NCBI GenBank assembly: GCA_021432635.1
Contig: MU270032.1
Coordinates: 62,001-126,000 of the forward strand
Length of the DNA stretch: 64,000 nt
Origin: Thozetella sp. PMI_491
Taxonomy: Eukaryota; Ascomycota; Sordariomycetes; Chaetosphaeriales; Chaetosphaeriaceae
Direction of reading: 5' to 3'
A program made the translations under genes and the position numbers. The notes under the pieces were generated by a model. The model saw only the letters and a list, made by a program, of their open reading frames with translations. It was not told the origin of the DNA and searched no databases. This document shows positions 12,641 to 24,400 of the stretch, in pieces (within the stretch, counting starts at the first letter, position 1; each line of letters begins with the position of its first letter).

Positions 12641-13309
12641 TTAGGCCTTGCCAGTCGCACCAGGTTCTAGTTTATGTCGAGACTGCGCACTCATGTCCGC
12701 ATATTGACTCTGCTGATACCTGGGGTCTTCTCCCGGCCGCGCTGGGTTGACGGGCGGCAATACGGGTTCCATATTGCCTTCGTGCGGCTTGTGCGCGACG
12801 CGCGCGTTGCATCCTTCGCAATAGTGGTCGGTGTCTGCACACCAGTTGCACACGAAAGGTATGAACACTGGTAGAACTCCGCAGCAGAGGCAAAGGACAG
12901 CAGCCGCAAGTCTGTATAATATTCATGTCAGCGTCATAGTCTTAGAAACTAGACATTTTAATGCTCCGAAAGTACAGGAAACGTACGTTGTTTGGCTAGA
13001 ACTCTCGTGGCGAATTTTGGTCATTTGACGCGACTTGCAATACGGACAATCGACATAGTCGGGTGTTTCATCTAGATTCTCTAATCTGATGACGTAGTTT
13101 TCTGGCTTCATGTTCGGTGTTGCGCCAGGTTGCTTCGTCACGACTCCTGAACTTTCATTCGCAGCGGCGGGTTTGGTAGCTGTATTGAGAGTCATCTGAT
13201 TGAGACGGTCTTCCTCCGATGGAACCGGATGAGGCGCCTTTATCTCGCCCGCCACATCCTGCGGATGCGTTGCGGCAACGTGGCCGGCTTGATTTTGACG
13301 CGAATCCAT
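12641..13309 (-). CDS. LITAF-domain (zinc-ribbon, membrane-inserting) protein
   Basis: Model: exons 12987-13309 and 12641-12911 on the minus strand, with a 75-base intron (GTACGT...TACAG), giving 197 residues. After a polar, Pro/Ala-rich N-terminus, the LITAF signature is split by the intron. Exon 1 carries VDCPYCKSRQMTKI, and exon 2 carries a hydrophobic stretch LAAAVLCLCCGVLPVFIPF followed by CNWCADTDHYCEGCNARV, with the second zinc half-site in HxCxxC form. LITAF proteins insert their hydrophobic hairpin into endosomal or plasma membranes and bind zinc through the two CxxC knuckles, taking part in endosomal sorting. The C-terminus is short and polar. All metal ligands are present, so it looks functional. 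Confidence 0.85.
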
Positions 13310-14277
13310 ATTTCCTGCCCGGGCAGTAACTCGAAAAGTGCAAGCAAGCGTAGCAAGCCCTGCAGGTTTTCAGACTGTTGTTGCACCTATATCTTAATCG
13401 AACAGTAGGGCTGCGCTGTCAGTACGAAATGAATCAGCCTTGCGCCATTTCGTAGGACCACTCTTGGACTATTATCTGGCGAGTAATCAATGCGGTGGAG
13501 CGATGAAGGCTTTATCTGTACTTTGGTTTGTCTAGGACAGAGAGGGGGGCAGGCAGAAGCCGATCATACCTGACCTTACTTAAATTAGTGACCAAGTGTT
13601 ACGCGGGACGGCACGGCACGATAGGCTCCAGCCCCTTCGACCCTATTCAGACCCCGTAAATCTGGTAAACAGACACCCCTGTACCAGTTTTAGCTGCAGC
13701 TGCGACACAATAATGTTACTAGCGGAGAGATAAATCCCTAATCTATCCTCTAAACCTCCATGCGAGATAATACAGAACTGCCTCGACTACAGTATTAATC
13801 GGTTCACATTTCGAACTTTGTTTAGCCTTTTTACACAAAGAAAATAAGCTATACGAGGTTAACTTTGCTGGTAGATAGCATCTGGAGCTGTCATTAATGC
13901 AGCAACATAACTATGTGAGATCTCCCACTGTGGCTGATAGTGCTGAAACATTGAGGGTCGACGTCTTTGGGAGGAGAGGGGTAAGTTTGCCAAAATCAGG
14001 GGGTCCATATACGAGCCTGACACCGACAATTGGCCGAATTCGAGCTGTCTTGTAGGGGCAGTTCAACATCAGCCTCAGACACCGCCGCAGACACGCAGCC
14101 TTGTATGACGTGCTACTGTCCAGGGGGTGAGACAGGTTTGCTTACCCACGAAACGTGGTTTGGGCCCCTCATGTTCTTAACCGCCCAGTAACCTCAAGAT
14201 AGGGTCTATAGAGCCTCGCTCTGCCAACTCCCTGTAGCGGCGGTCATTACTTTAGCGTTTACGACTCGTTATGAACA
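13310..14277. other. Intergenic between divergent LITAF-like and HET genes
   Basis: About 1 kb serves as the shared upstream region of two divergent genes. I find no further coding sequence. An AT-rich segment lies around 13730-13900. Confidence 0.5.
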
Positions 14278-16177
14278 ATGCTTCTCTTAAATGTAAACAC
14301 AATCAAGCTTGAGGACTATAGGGATGGCGCTCCCTACGCCATACTCTCCCATCGATGGGTTGACGGGAAAGAGTTTCTCTACGAGCATATCACAAGCGCT
14401 ATGACGGAAAATGAGAAAGTTAGCCACCCAGGCTACGCTAAAGTCCTCGGGGCATGCAAACAAGCACGGCTAGATGGTCACCGTTACATGTGGATCGATA
14501 CGTGCTGTATCAACAAAAGTAGCAGTGCCGAGCTGAGCGAAGCCATAAACTCAATGTTCAAGTAAGATAAGATACAAAGCGCTTGCGATTAGGCCATCAG
14601 GTGCTCATTAATTATTTAGTTACTACAAAAAGGCTCAAATCTGCTATGCCTATCTCGCAGGGATACCCAACACAATAGATCCATATGTCGCCGAGGAATT
14701 TGCCAGGCATGAATGGTTTTCCAGAGGTTGGACACTGCAGGAATTAATCGCGCCGACAGAAGTTGTATTCTTCACGGATCGGGAGAGTCACACGCAAGAC
14801 GACGGGTGGGATGGAGATACAGAGCACGAATGGGAAGGTGAGACCGAGCGAGACTATATCGAGAGTCCCTGGGTATGCCTAGGCCGGAAGTCGAGCATGT
14901 GCGAGAGACTGTCTTCAATCACCGGTATTGATGAAATCATTCTCTCCCATTCTCGAGATATAAGGTCAATCAGCGTGGCAAAGCGCATGTCGTGGGCATC
15001 CAAACGGGTGACGACAAGAATCGAAGACCGCGCATACTGCTTGATCGGCCTCTTTGACGTCAACATGCCAATGCTATACGGCGAGGGCGATAAAGCATTC
15101 ATCAGACTCCAAGAAGAAATCCTCAAGGACTCTAACGATGAGTCGTTGTTCCTGTGGACGGATGACGACGCGGATCCAAAAACGATGACAGGGCTGCTTG
15201 CTACGTCTCCAGACGTATTCAAATGCTCAGGTCATTACTTCCCCTATTACGATTGGGAACCACGAGTTCCATTCTTCAAGACAAACCAAGGGTTGCAGAT
15301 CACTCTCCCATTGCGCCGGGTCGAGGACGACATATATGTTGCTTCGTTGAATTGTTGCCAGCCGATGAAAACAGACGGCTTCGCGGGCTTGTACTTGAAA
15401 CGGATAACCAGCTTCGCTGATTCCACTCAATCCGGATACCGCGATCAGTATGCACGCATACAGACCGACAAGATACTCGCTGTCAATACTTATGCGGATC
15501 GCGGTAACGTTACCACTTTCTACGTGCGGCAATCGACTGTCATACCTTCTTTACTTCGTGTTTATCCAGAACATATTGTGCAGCTCCGCAAAGGACCCGC
15601 CACGAGTGAAGGTTACAGGCTTGAAGGTACGATGGGGATGCGGTCCGATATCAAGTTGCTCATGCAATCCTGGGAATGGATCCCCAAGGGCATCGACCAT
15701 GCGTTCCGAGTACCGAAAGATGTGAACCGCTTAGCGGCCGTCCTTGTCATGACACGGAGGGACGATACGAAGTTCACTGTTCTCTTGGGTTCTACCTCGG
15801 ACTTAGGAGACGTTGCCTCGCACATTCTCGATGGGTGCGATGTGAACCGAACGTTTGGGGAATGGGCGAAGAGATTCTGCCCGCAGCAGCCCGGTTATGT
15901 CAATTATTTGCCGCACGAACGTGTCTGGATAAGCATCGACTCGAAGGTAGAGCAAGGTCGTAAGTATTTCGTTGTGGATTTATTTGTCGAGGAGTTGCCG
16001 TCGATGCTTGATGAGGTAATAGATCTACTGGAAGAGACACCACTGCGAGAGGCGATCAACATCATGGACAGAAGCGCTGGGGTGATTTCTAGCTTTTCGG
16101 AATCTCATTCAGGGACGAAGGCTCGAGGAAAACCCCGGAACATTAAGAGTATATTCGGGCTGCGCAGTACTTCGTAA
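14278..16177 (+). CDS. HET-domain protein (HET-D/E-like N-terminal class)
   Basis: Model: exons 14278-14561 and 14620-16177 joined over a 58-base intron, giving 613 residues. The HET domain is N-terminal: YAILSHRWVDGKEF (canonical form YAILSHTWG), then MWIDTCCINKSSSAELSEAIN at about residues 73-93, then YYKKAQICYAYLAG across the junction, WFSRGWTLQELIAPTEVVFF, and further on EDRAYCLIGLFDVNMPMLYGEG with AFIRLQEEI. This is the arrangement of HET-D/HET-E-type incompatibility proteins, but no NACHT or WD40 repeats follow. Residues about 290-613 are a region of unknown function found in many stand-alone HET proteins. The W-G of the first block is W-V here. ATG 14278 is chosen because it places the first HET strand about 20 residues in. 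Confidence 0.87.
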
Positions 16178-16757
16178 CTGAGGTGCCTAGATATAGCCTA
16201 CGCATTGGTGAGTTATATGTGAAGACTGGAGCAATCAGAAGTGGTATGCTCAACAGTGACACATATTCCAGATCTCATTGAGTGAAGGACCTATGAGAGA
16301 GGGCAGAAGAAACGGAAAGCAAAGGCGGAGATATACCGTAGTTGGCATTTGACGAACTAATGTACTAAGCCATTTCGGACTTCTCGGGAGATATAAGATA
16401 GCTTTACGAGTATGGAGTATACCGGATATCTAGGATAGTAAAACAAGTTAAGATGCCCTTAAGATGGTCGGATGTTATGTTAAGTTTATAAAGGATAAAA
16501 ATAATCAGATCTTATAAGCCTACTTTTGGGCCAGTACATCGAGTTTGGATCGTTCTACTCCTGCCGTGCCAGTGATAAGAGCCAGGAAAAAATATTACAA
16601 ACTACTTGACAGTAAGTTCATAGAGTCCGGCTTATTGGTGAAATATCCATAGCACTTAAAGAGCATAAACTACAAAGCCTTGGGGATTGCATTTCTGCGT
16701 CTTTTATATACGAAATTATGAACAGGACCCTAAGATGCTAAAAACGTGGTTTACACA
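16178..16757. other. Intergenic between convergent genes, AT-rich
   Basis: This is the 3' spacer between the HET gene and the F-box-like gene. It is AT-rich from about 16370 to 16520, with no coding sequence recognised. Confidence 0.5.
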
Positions 16758-18200
16758 TCATAGGACCTCAATATCCCCAAAGTCTAGGCGTGGTGGCAAC
16801 AGTTTCCGATTCCTTCGCTCTTTGCGGCCAACGCTGACCTTGAAATCAATTCCAGCATCCCGCATGGTAGAATCTACGGCTTCTACCTCTTGTTCAGACG
16901 GTGAGGCAAAAAGATCAACCTGCACGGTGACTAGGCTGTTGAGTTGCCCCGCCACTTTACTGGAAGCTAGATCATACAGCTGTTCCCGAATATGCGACCA
17001 GCTTATCACGTATCCGATGCGAAGAGCTCTGAGTTGTCTCGGCAAGACAAGGGAGAGCTCATTGACGGCACCATCCCGAATGCGTCGGACCTCCGCGTGA
17101 AGCAGAGCTTGGTTGATCTCAAGACTCTCCAACAACTCGAGGTTGAGCAGCGACAAGTTCGCCTGATAACAGATACCGCTCGGCCCAGTTGCCTGTTCGA
17201 AGTCTCCGCTATCTGGCATGCACACAACCAAATGGCGCAGCGTCTTTCGCGCGCCCTCGAATGCGCCCCTCGGTGGCGGAACGTTGATCCACGCCCAAGC
17301 CGAGTTAGAAATAAGCAGAATTGCTAGATCTTCTAGCGATGGGCAGTGGTCGAACAGGTGGGGTAGCCGGAAGATTTCTACGTTGCTGATGGTTATCTTG
17401 CGAAGGGTGCTGGGCAGCACCTCCCATGGGCGGTGATTGCAGTCCTTCGGTGCATCGGCATCGGGATGTGACGAGAAATGGTGCGGGCATAGAAGACTGG
17501 CATCCTTCATGCTCAAGATCTCGAGTTGCGGCACGAGTCGGAAGAAATTGGCCAGATTCTGCACTATGAAGAGGCTATTGGGGGACGGGAGCAGCGTAAG
17601 AACTCTCAAGCGAGTCAAGGGTTTCGCTGTGTCCCACTCCCGATGACCCCCATAGTTTGGCACTTGTAGCACGAGATAGTCCAAGCTTGGGGTGTTGGCG
17701 AGAAGTAAAACAGTCATTTTTCGTAGCGACAACTTGGCTGGCTGGCCGGCGCGGTACCCTGGTTCGCCCGAGAGCCCCGTCCTGCTCTGCATCAAGTGAT
17801 CCACCTCTGGGACAGAAGCCCAGGTGTTCTTGTCAATGGGATAAACATCTCTCCAGTCCGAAGGGGCCAGGAGGGAGAGAGCCCGCACCGCCTCGCCCAG
17901 GTCGGGCCGCTGGCATATCGTGCGGAGGAACTTTGACAGCTGAGCCCGGAGACGCTTAAGTCTGACGTGCTTCTGAGAGGCATTTATGACAAAATAATGG
18001 AACAGAACTGGCTGGCAAACGCGGCGAAGCGTCGAATTGGTGCACGACAATTGCGCGAGAGCATGCTTATTAATGCGGCCAAGGTCTGTGTCGAGTGGAA
18101 TGGCTGCAGAAGTTCTGGGATGTTGGCAGTGGACGCAGAGGTTGCTAAGCATCAGCTGCAAGATCTCGACCGGCAGGTCGACAAGCGACGAGGGGGCCAT
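16758..18200 (-). CDS. F-box-like protein with leucine-rich-repeat-type C-terminus
   Basis: A single-exon frame of 480 residues starts at ATG 18200. The frame stays open upstream to a GTG at 18308, but the first ATG directly precedes the F-box-like motif APSSLVDLPVEILQLMLSNL, with the LPVEIL core of fungal F-boxes. F-box proteins recruit substrates to SCF ubiquitin ligases through Skp1. Downstream, irregular leucine-rich segments (LSLLAPSDW, LLANTPSLDYLVLQVPNY, LEILSMKDASLL, LRKITISNVEIFRLPHLFDHCPSLEDLAILL) have the spacing of divergent LRRs common in fungal F-box proteins. The substrate is unknown. No introns are needed. Confidence 0.72.
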   Translation of the reverse strand: MAPSSLVDLPVEILQLMLSNLCVHCQHPRTSAAIPLDTDLGRINKHALAQLSCTNSTLRRVCQPVLFHYFVINASQKHVRLKRLRAQLSKFLRTICQRPDLGEAVRALSLLAPSDWRDVYPIDKNTWASVPEVDHLMQSRTGLSGEPGYRAGQPAKLSLRKMTVLLLANTPSLDYLVLQVPNYGGHREWDTAKPLTRLRVLTLLPSPNSLFIVQNLANFFRLVPQLEILSMKDASLLCPHHFSSHPDADAPKDCNHRPWEVLPSTLRKITISNVEIFRLPHLFDHCPSLEDLAILLISNSAWAWINVPPPRGAFEGARKTLRHLVVCMPDSGDFEQATGPSGICYQANLSLLNLELLESLEINQALLHAEVRRIRDGAVNELSLVLPRQLRALRIGYVISWSHIREQLYDLASSKVAGQLNSLVTVQVDLFASPSEQEVEAVDSTMRDAGIDFKVSVGRKERRNRKLLPPRLDFGDIEVL

Positions 18201-19409
18201 GCTCGGCAGGCAATGATAGAGCGAGATGGGATGGACGGGACCTAGAGCGGGCAGGGGTGAAGTACCCGAAATGTCTGGGCGAGCGACAAAGAAGCTTTTG
18301 GCCCGCACCGGGTGCTGGGAGCCGGGAATCGGGAAGGCAGCAAATTTCAGCTGTCAGGAGGCGATTGAAACATGCGAAATTCCGAATATCGCCAGAGGTC
18401 GCGTGCGCGCCCCGCTTAATTGCTCCCGGACCGAATTGACCTTCCTCGCAGGATTCAGGAGACTAGCCGGGGTGGTAACCCTTAAGCTGAATGGAAGAAC
18501 AGAATAGGCATACCAAAACTCTTGGCTCTGGAAAGTCTGGCTCTAGCGATTGGTGAAGGAGTGAAATCCATGCGTTCGGTACCTGGAACTATTCAAGCTT
18601 CAGGCTTGGCTCATATGCTTCGGCGCATCTGATTGGTGGTCTTTTGGGTAACATCCTAGCTAGCAGGCGGGTTCCGCAACAGCCCCATTGATCTTGTAGC
18701 CTTGCAGGATCACTCCCTCTTTCACCAGTCCATCTTAACTATAACCTCTGCAGGGCTGTATACGCGGGGCCCAGTGCAACAAGTACATGGCGGCGATCGC
18801 TCCCAAATGTAACTAGACTAACTGCAGCTCGTTGGGTTATACGAGTGCAACAATGCCCCTAGCTTATTTCTTCGTCCAGTGCAACGCACCAAAGGACCCT
18901 ATTCACTTCATGCATAAGGGACTATTGATCGGCATCTTGGCATTCAGGGGTGATCGGAAGGAAGATACTAGATTTTTTTCTATTCTAGGGACAGCGTGGC
19001 AAGCCGCCACACACATCCTCGCTACGAGCCGCGGCATCTTTTCGGCCATCTCATCGCCAAGCTGGAATGGGAAGAGAGACTCCTACTGCTCATGCCCCCC
19101 CAATATGGCATCCCCAAGTCTTTACTTGCCTGGCCACGAGGTTTACTAGTCACCGGTATAGCGATGACACATGATCTCGACAGGCCTTGCACGACTCAAG
19201 GGCGGGGCTTTTTCGCCGAGAATCATATGTTTGTGTCGGGGCAGTACGAAAAGAGATGTTTATATGTAGGGTCATCCGGGCAGCCGGGGCGGTATAGAAG
19301 CAGTATATACACGAAATCAATAGTATGGAAACAAAGAACCAAAGTTTGGCAAGACGTAGAGGGCTCCAGAGTAGCAGACCCAGGTACTACGAGCCACCAA
19401 AAAGATCTA
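18201..19409. other. Intergenic, no supported gene
   Basis: About 1.2 kb lies between the F-box-like gene start and the 3' end of the secreted-protein gene. A plus-strand frame of 105 codons at 18832-19149 has no recognisable domain, no signal peptide and no supporting splice structure, so it is not called. Confidence 0.5.
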
Positions 19410-20454
19410 TCAGCACCTGCTCGCCACCTGTCTGCTGTTGTCCTCAAAAATCTCCCATGCGTCCATGGCACGCTGGTGAGCCTTGGGCTTCCCGTCAAAT
19501 CCCAGATCTTTGTCGTTGATGTTCTTGACCGTAGTGTCGAATGCGTCAATAGCCTTTGCGATGTCGTTGCCGAAGTCACCTTTTACCTTGTCGGCGGTCT
19601 TCATGCGGTCGATAACCTCATATTCGACGACCTTGCCGTCTAGGATCTTCGGGTCGATTCGGCGCTTCTCAATGACGACTTCATGGCCAAAGACCTCGCT
19701 GAAGGCCTTGAACTTTTTGCTCTTCGGCTTGATCCAGTTAATGTTGCGGTCTTGCAGACGAAGCTCCTGGATGTATTTTCCAGAGTTGGGGATCTTCTCC
19801 GTGAAGACCTTCTTGAGCGAGTCCTTCTGCTCCTGGGTCAGGGCGTTCGGGTCGTCATCGGGTAAGTTCATGAGCCGTGTCAGCTCCTTCTGGGGCTCCT
19901 TGAGGCGCTCCGGGAACTCAGAGACCATGAGGAACCAGTTTTCCTTTTTGCCGTACAGGTTTTCGCCGTTTATCATGCCGGTGAACCCGGGACCTGCGAT
20001 TTTCTTGGCCTTACCCGTGTCATCCTTTTGCTTGACGCCCATGATCCACGACACGGTCTCCTGAAGTCCAAAGTCTACTCCGCCCCTGATCTTCTTCTCA
20101 CTCGGCCAGACCTGTTTGTCCTTCGCGACATACTTGTCCTTGTTGCCCTTTTCGTCGGTGGTTTCAGCCCAGAGGTGGTTGCAGAAGTCGATCAGATCAC
20201 ATCGGTTCTTCTGGCCACGCATGCCGGTACGCGTCCCCACGCAGCCTTTGGCGATAGTCCATTTGCTTGAGTCCGTGAATACCTCCTCGGCAACGTAAGA
20301 CAGGAAGTATGCATAGCTGGAATCGAGTCAGTGGGTGTCACGGTCGCCTTAGCCTGAGAATGACACTTTACCGTTCCGCCGCACCGCGCTCCTTGAAGGC
20401 TTCAACTGAGGCAGTCAGGAGGCACAAGGCAGGAAAAAGGAGTGATTTCCTCAT
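19410..20454 (-). CDS. Secreted protein of unknown family, divergent neighbour of the killer-toxin-like chitinase
   Basis: Model: exons 20372-20454 and 19410-20316 on the minus strand with a 55-base intron, giving 329 residues. Exon 1 begins MRKSLLFPALCLLTASVEA, a clear signal peptide with basic start, hydrophobic core and A-x-A-like end. The mature protein is highly charged, Lys/Asp-rich and has few cysteines; a compact motif CDLIDFCNHLW lies near residue 65 and a Cys is the last residue. I do not recognise the family. It is transcribed divergently from the chitinase gene at 21497 with 1.04 kb between starts, so the two may be co-regulated. Possible roles (secreted partner, effector, housekeeping secreted protein) cannot be separated from sequence alone. 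Confidence 0.75.
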
Positions 20455-21496
20455 CGTGGGGGAGTGAGGCGCCTTGAGACGCTGTACCCAACAAGCGAAC
20501 GGCAGAAGAAGGGGTAGAGGTGAAGAACAAGAGAGATCAATTTGTGCCGAAGCTGTTTAAGAGACCCCCGACGGTATGCCTGGGGTGTTGTGCTACAGGT
20601 TGGCTAAAAACTAAAATTGGCGCGACCTCGAGCGACAAGAGGAGCAACAGGGCCGAAAGGATGCCTTCTAGCCGCTCATGTAGCAGCTATGCTGTCTTCG
20701 TCCCTAGTGTTTCCCGCCAGAGTAATATTCCATGCGCCTGGTGGGAAATTGCCGCCGACTATGCGCTGGTGCAACTCTACGGTGCTCCCGCGGCGCAACA
20801 GTCTAGAATCAGGCAACCGATTCCAACATGGCGCAGGATGAGGACATGAGCTTGGCATTGCAACATACTCCGTATAGAGTTGACAAATGAGGCTATATAA
20901 GTGGGTCTTTCTAAGGAAGTGGATCCGAATTCAACCCGCGCCGCTCGCGTCGATTGGACGGAACCCCCGAGTTCAGGGAAATTACTGGGTCGGCATGAAG
21001 TTCGCTCCGACACAGCGGCCGCGCTCTTAAGCTTGGCATCGACTCCCAGTGAGAACTAAGTCGATAGTTTGCCGTTCCAATGGCTATTCAGCATGCTACC
21101 TGCCACCTTGGCAACCTTGCGATTAGCCCCTGGATACCTAGTCATGTCACCACGGCCAATTTAGGCGCCTAGTGCCAGTTGTAGTTGTATTGCGGCGCAG
21201 AGTCAGTCAGTCTCGAGACAATTCCCCGATTAGGACGCCAGGCCCTCCTTCATGCTGTGCTGAGCCATATTCGACGGCTGCCAGGATCCGGCCCCGGCGA
21301 TACTCCACATCACTAGTTAATTTCGAAGGAGTGGTAGGTTCCTGCATTTCGCAACTAGGCACGTGCAGCACGGTTGGGACCTCACACACCCCTATTTCTA
21401 TGCGTATAACTGCCTACTAGGAGGCCTTGCCTCTCCCTCAGCACGCTCGTCATCGTCTCTTTCCACCACCCTGGCTCCTCTGCACAGTGTAACAAC
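20455..21496. other. Shared upstream region of two divergent secreted-protein genes
   Basis: This 1.04 kb spacer lies between the starts of the secreted-protein gene (minus) and the chitinase gene (plus). The 70 bases before the chitinase start are CT-rich. Open frames here are short and without domain content. Confidence 0.45.
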
Positions 21497-24400
21497 ATGC
21501 AGTGCCGCTCCAGCTTTCGGGTCGTGCTTTCGGCCCTGTGGCTTTGCCTCGCTCGCCAGGCACAGGCTGCACAGGATGTAGATGGAAATCATGTTGCCGT
21601 CCTAAACCAGGACGCGCCAGCGCCTGTTGATACCCCAGGGACCTTCTACAAGGAGCTCAACAAATGCCCCCTCGCTGGAAACACCAGTGACCCGCAGACC
21701 TGGATCGTCTACAACTCAGCTCGTCAACTTCAGACTTGCAACCAGTCTATGCTGCTCGACTTCGCCCTCTACGCCCCGCTGGACAGCCCCAATACCATTG
21801 TTAAGCTGCGTGCCTGCACGGTATCCAGCGGAAACGTCACCGTGAAAGCCACAGACTCTGGCTCTAGCTGCTCCCTAGATACAGCCAAAGAGGCTAAGAT
21901 CGGTCTGGACTATTCAAGCCGGGGTACCTCGCCCACCCGTGGCGACGATGCGATCGCTGTGCTGGACCGCCTGCACGACTACTTTGAAGATGCCAACAAC
22001 TGCCAGAACCCCTTCATGTTCGCATACTTCAACAATACCGTTGCCGGCATATATATTGGCAAGTCTTTCGGCTGGCCCACTGTCTCGTCTGTGGTCGACG
22101 GCTTGAAGTCCAAGATGGCGGCCGATGGGACGCCCGAATCGCTCGTCTCCCAGATTTGCGGCGACGAAAGGAATGCGCACCATGTTGTTGGCATTGCGAT
22201 AGATACCACCGGCAACCTTGCTGCAGTTCAGAGCGCTGTCAAGTCCTGGAAGGACGGCGGGTGCGCCACAGGCTTCGAAGAGAAGAGTGCACTGCCGGAG
22301 CTGAGCGTCTGGGAGTCGATCGCAGATCTCTCCCCTGCTGTCAATGGCACCATATCTCTGAACAGTACCACCAATGGCACAATTTCTTCTAGGAAGCTAC
22401 AGGCCCGTGGCGACTGCAGAACCATTTCGGTGATCAGCGGCGATGGATGCGGCACCCTCGCGTCTAAATGTGGTATCTCGGGTGCCGACTTTACCAAGTA
22501 TAACCCAGACAAGGACCTATGCTCTAGTTTGGTAGAGGATCAGAGAGTATGCTGCTCAGAGGGTACACTCCCTGATATCGCGCCGAAGCAGAACGCTGAT
22601 GGGAGCTGTTTCTGGTATCACGTTATCAGTGGCGACAACTGCTCGAAGCTGGCGGCGAAGAACGGCATCAAGATGGCGGACATTGAGAAGTACAACAAGG
22701 AAACCACGTGGGGCTGGAGAGGATGCGATGCCGACAAATTCCTTGCCGGCATCAACATCTGCTTGAGCTCGGGTACGCCGCCCACACCTGCCCCGCAGGA
22801 TGGCGCGAAGTGCGGTCCGACCGTGCCCGGGACAACCTTCGACAACACCGGCAGCACTGAGCTGAAGGACTTGAACCCTTGCCCGCTAAATGTTTGCTGT
22901 AACGTCTGGGGCCAGTGTGGTACGTTTCCCTCGAAGCATGGCAAGGAGAAGTACGGTTGAGCTAATGAGTTTACAGGCATTGATGAAGATTTCTGCATCG
23001 AACAGAGGGCAGACACTGGAAACCCTGGCACTTCCAAGGGCCAGAACGGGTGTGTCTCCAGCTGCGGCATGGACATCAAGAAAGGAGACGCGCCCGCGAA
23101 CTTCCGCCGAATTGGCTACTTTGAGTCATGGAATTACAACCGCCCGTGTCTCAAGATGAGGGCCGTGAACGCCAATACCGATGGCAGCTACACCCACATT
23201 CACTGGGCCTTTATGTCGATTGATACTGCCACCTGGACCCCAGTCATCAACAACACTGGGGAGCTGTGGGATGAGTTCAAGGCGTTGAAGGACGTGAAGA
23301 GGGTCGTCTCGTTTGGTGGCTGGGGCTACTCTACTGAGATCGCTACCTACGATATTCTCCGAGAAGCCATGAGCCCAGCCAACCGGGTGACGTTCTCGAA
23401 CAACCTCGTCAAGTTCATGAACGACGAGGGGCTTGATGGTGTTGACTTCGACTGGGAGTATCCAGGCGTAAGTAGCTCTCGCGCCTTGATACTTCGTTTG
23501 GCTAATGAGTGCTATAGGCTACGGACATTGACGGAACCCCTCCAGGATATGAGACTGACGGGCCTAACTACTTGAAGTTCCTGATTACCTTGAGGTCCAA
23601 GATACCCTCGGGCAAGACTATGTCTATTGCTGCACCTGCCTCCTACTGGTACCTAAAAGCGTTCCCGATCGCCCAGATGGCGGACTCACTGGACTACATT
23701 GTCTACATGACCTACGATCTTCACGGTACGCGCGCATTACATGTTTGGGTTCAGACTCATGTCGATGGCTAATATTGGATACTCTTCTAGGCCAGTGGGA
23801 TGCTGGAAATCAGTACTCTATGTACGGGTGTGACACTGGAAACTGCCTGCGAAGCCACGGTACTTACCCCGTGAATTTACGCTGCTTTATGGATCAAGTT
23901 TGTTAACAAGCTAAATATAGTCAACCTCACGGAGACGCAGCATGTGCTGTCAATGAGTAAGTTCTAGCTGCCCTAAATGATCTCTTTGCAGTCATGCGAT
24001 TGACCGGAAGCTAATTGACCTCGCTAGTTACCAAGGCTGGCGTCAACACCAACAAGATTTTTGTCGGCGAGTCCAGCTACGGAAGGTCTTTCCATATGGC
24101 CGAGGCTGGATGCACTGGCCCTCTGTGCAAGTTCACTGGTGACCGTCTCCATTCCGAGGCCGAAAAGGGTGCTTGCACCGATACTGCCGGTTACATCTCC
24201 AACGCCGAAATCGATGAACTTATCACGTTCGGAGAAGCCACAAAGACCTGGCATGATGCAGACTCCAACTCGGATATGATGGTGTATCATGGTACGCTCG
24301 CTCTGCCGGTCAATAACCCTGCCTTTTTGTTACCATGCTAATATCCGCAGACACCGAGTGGGTCGCCTACATGTCACCAACTACCAAAGACACGCGCAGA

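Noticed and set aside
14838-14882. A possible 45-base intron in the second HET gene (GTGAGA...CTAG)
   Set aside because: The single-intron model is already in frame through this stretch; removing 45 bases is not needed and would delete conserved-length sequence.
18832-19149. A 105-codon plus-strand frame
   Set aside because: No recognisable domain, signal peptide or splice context; codon use looks random.
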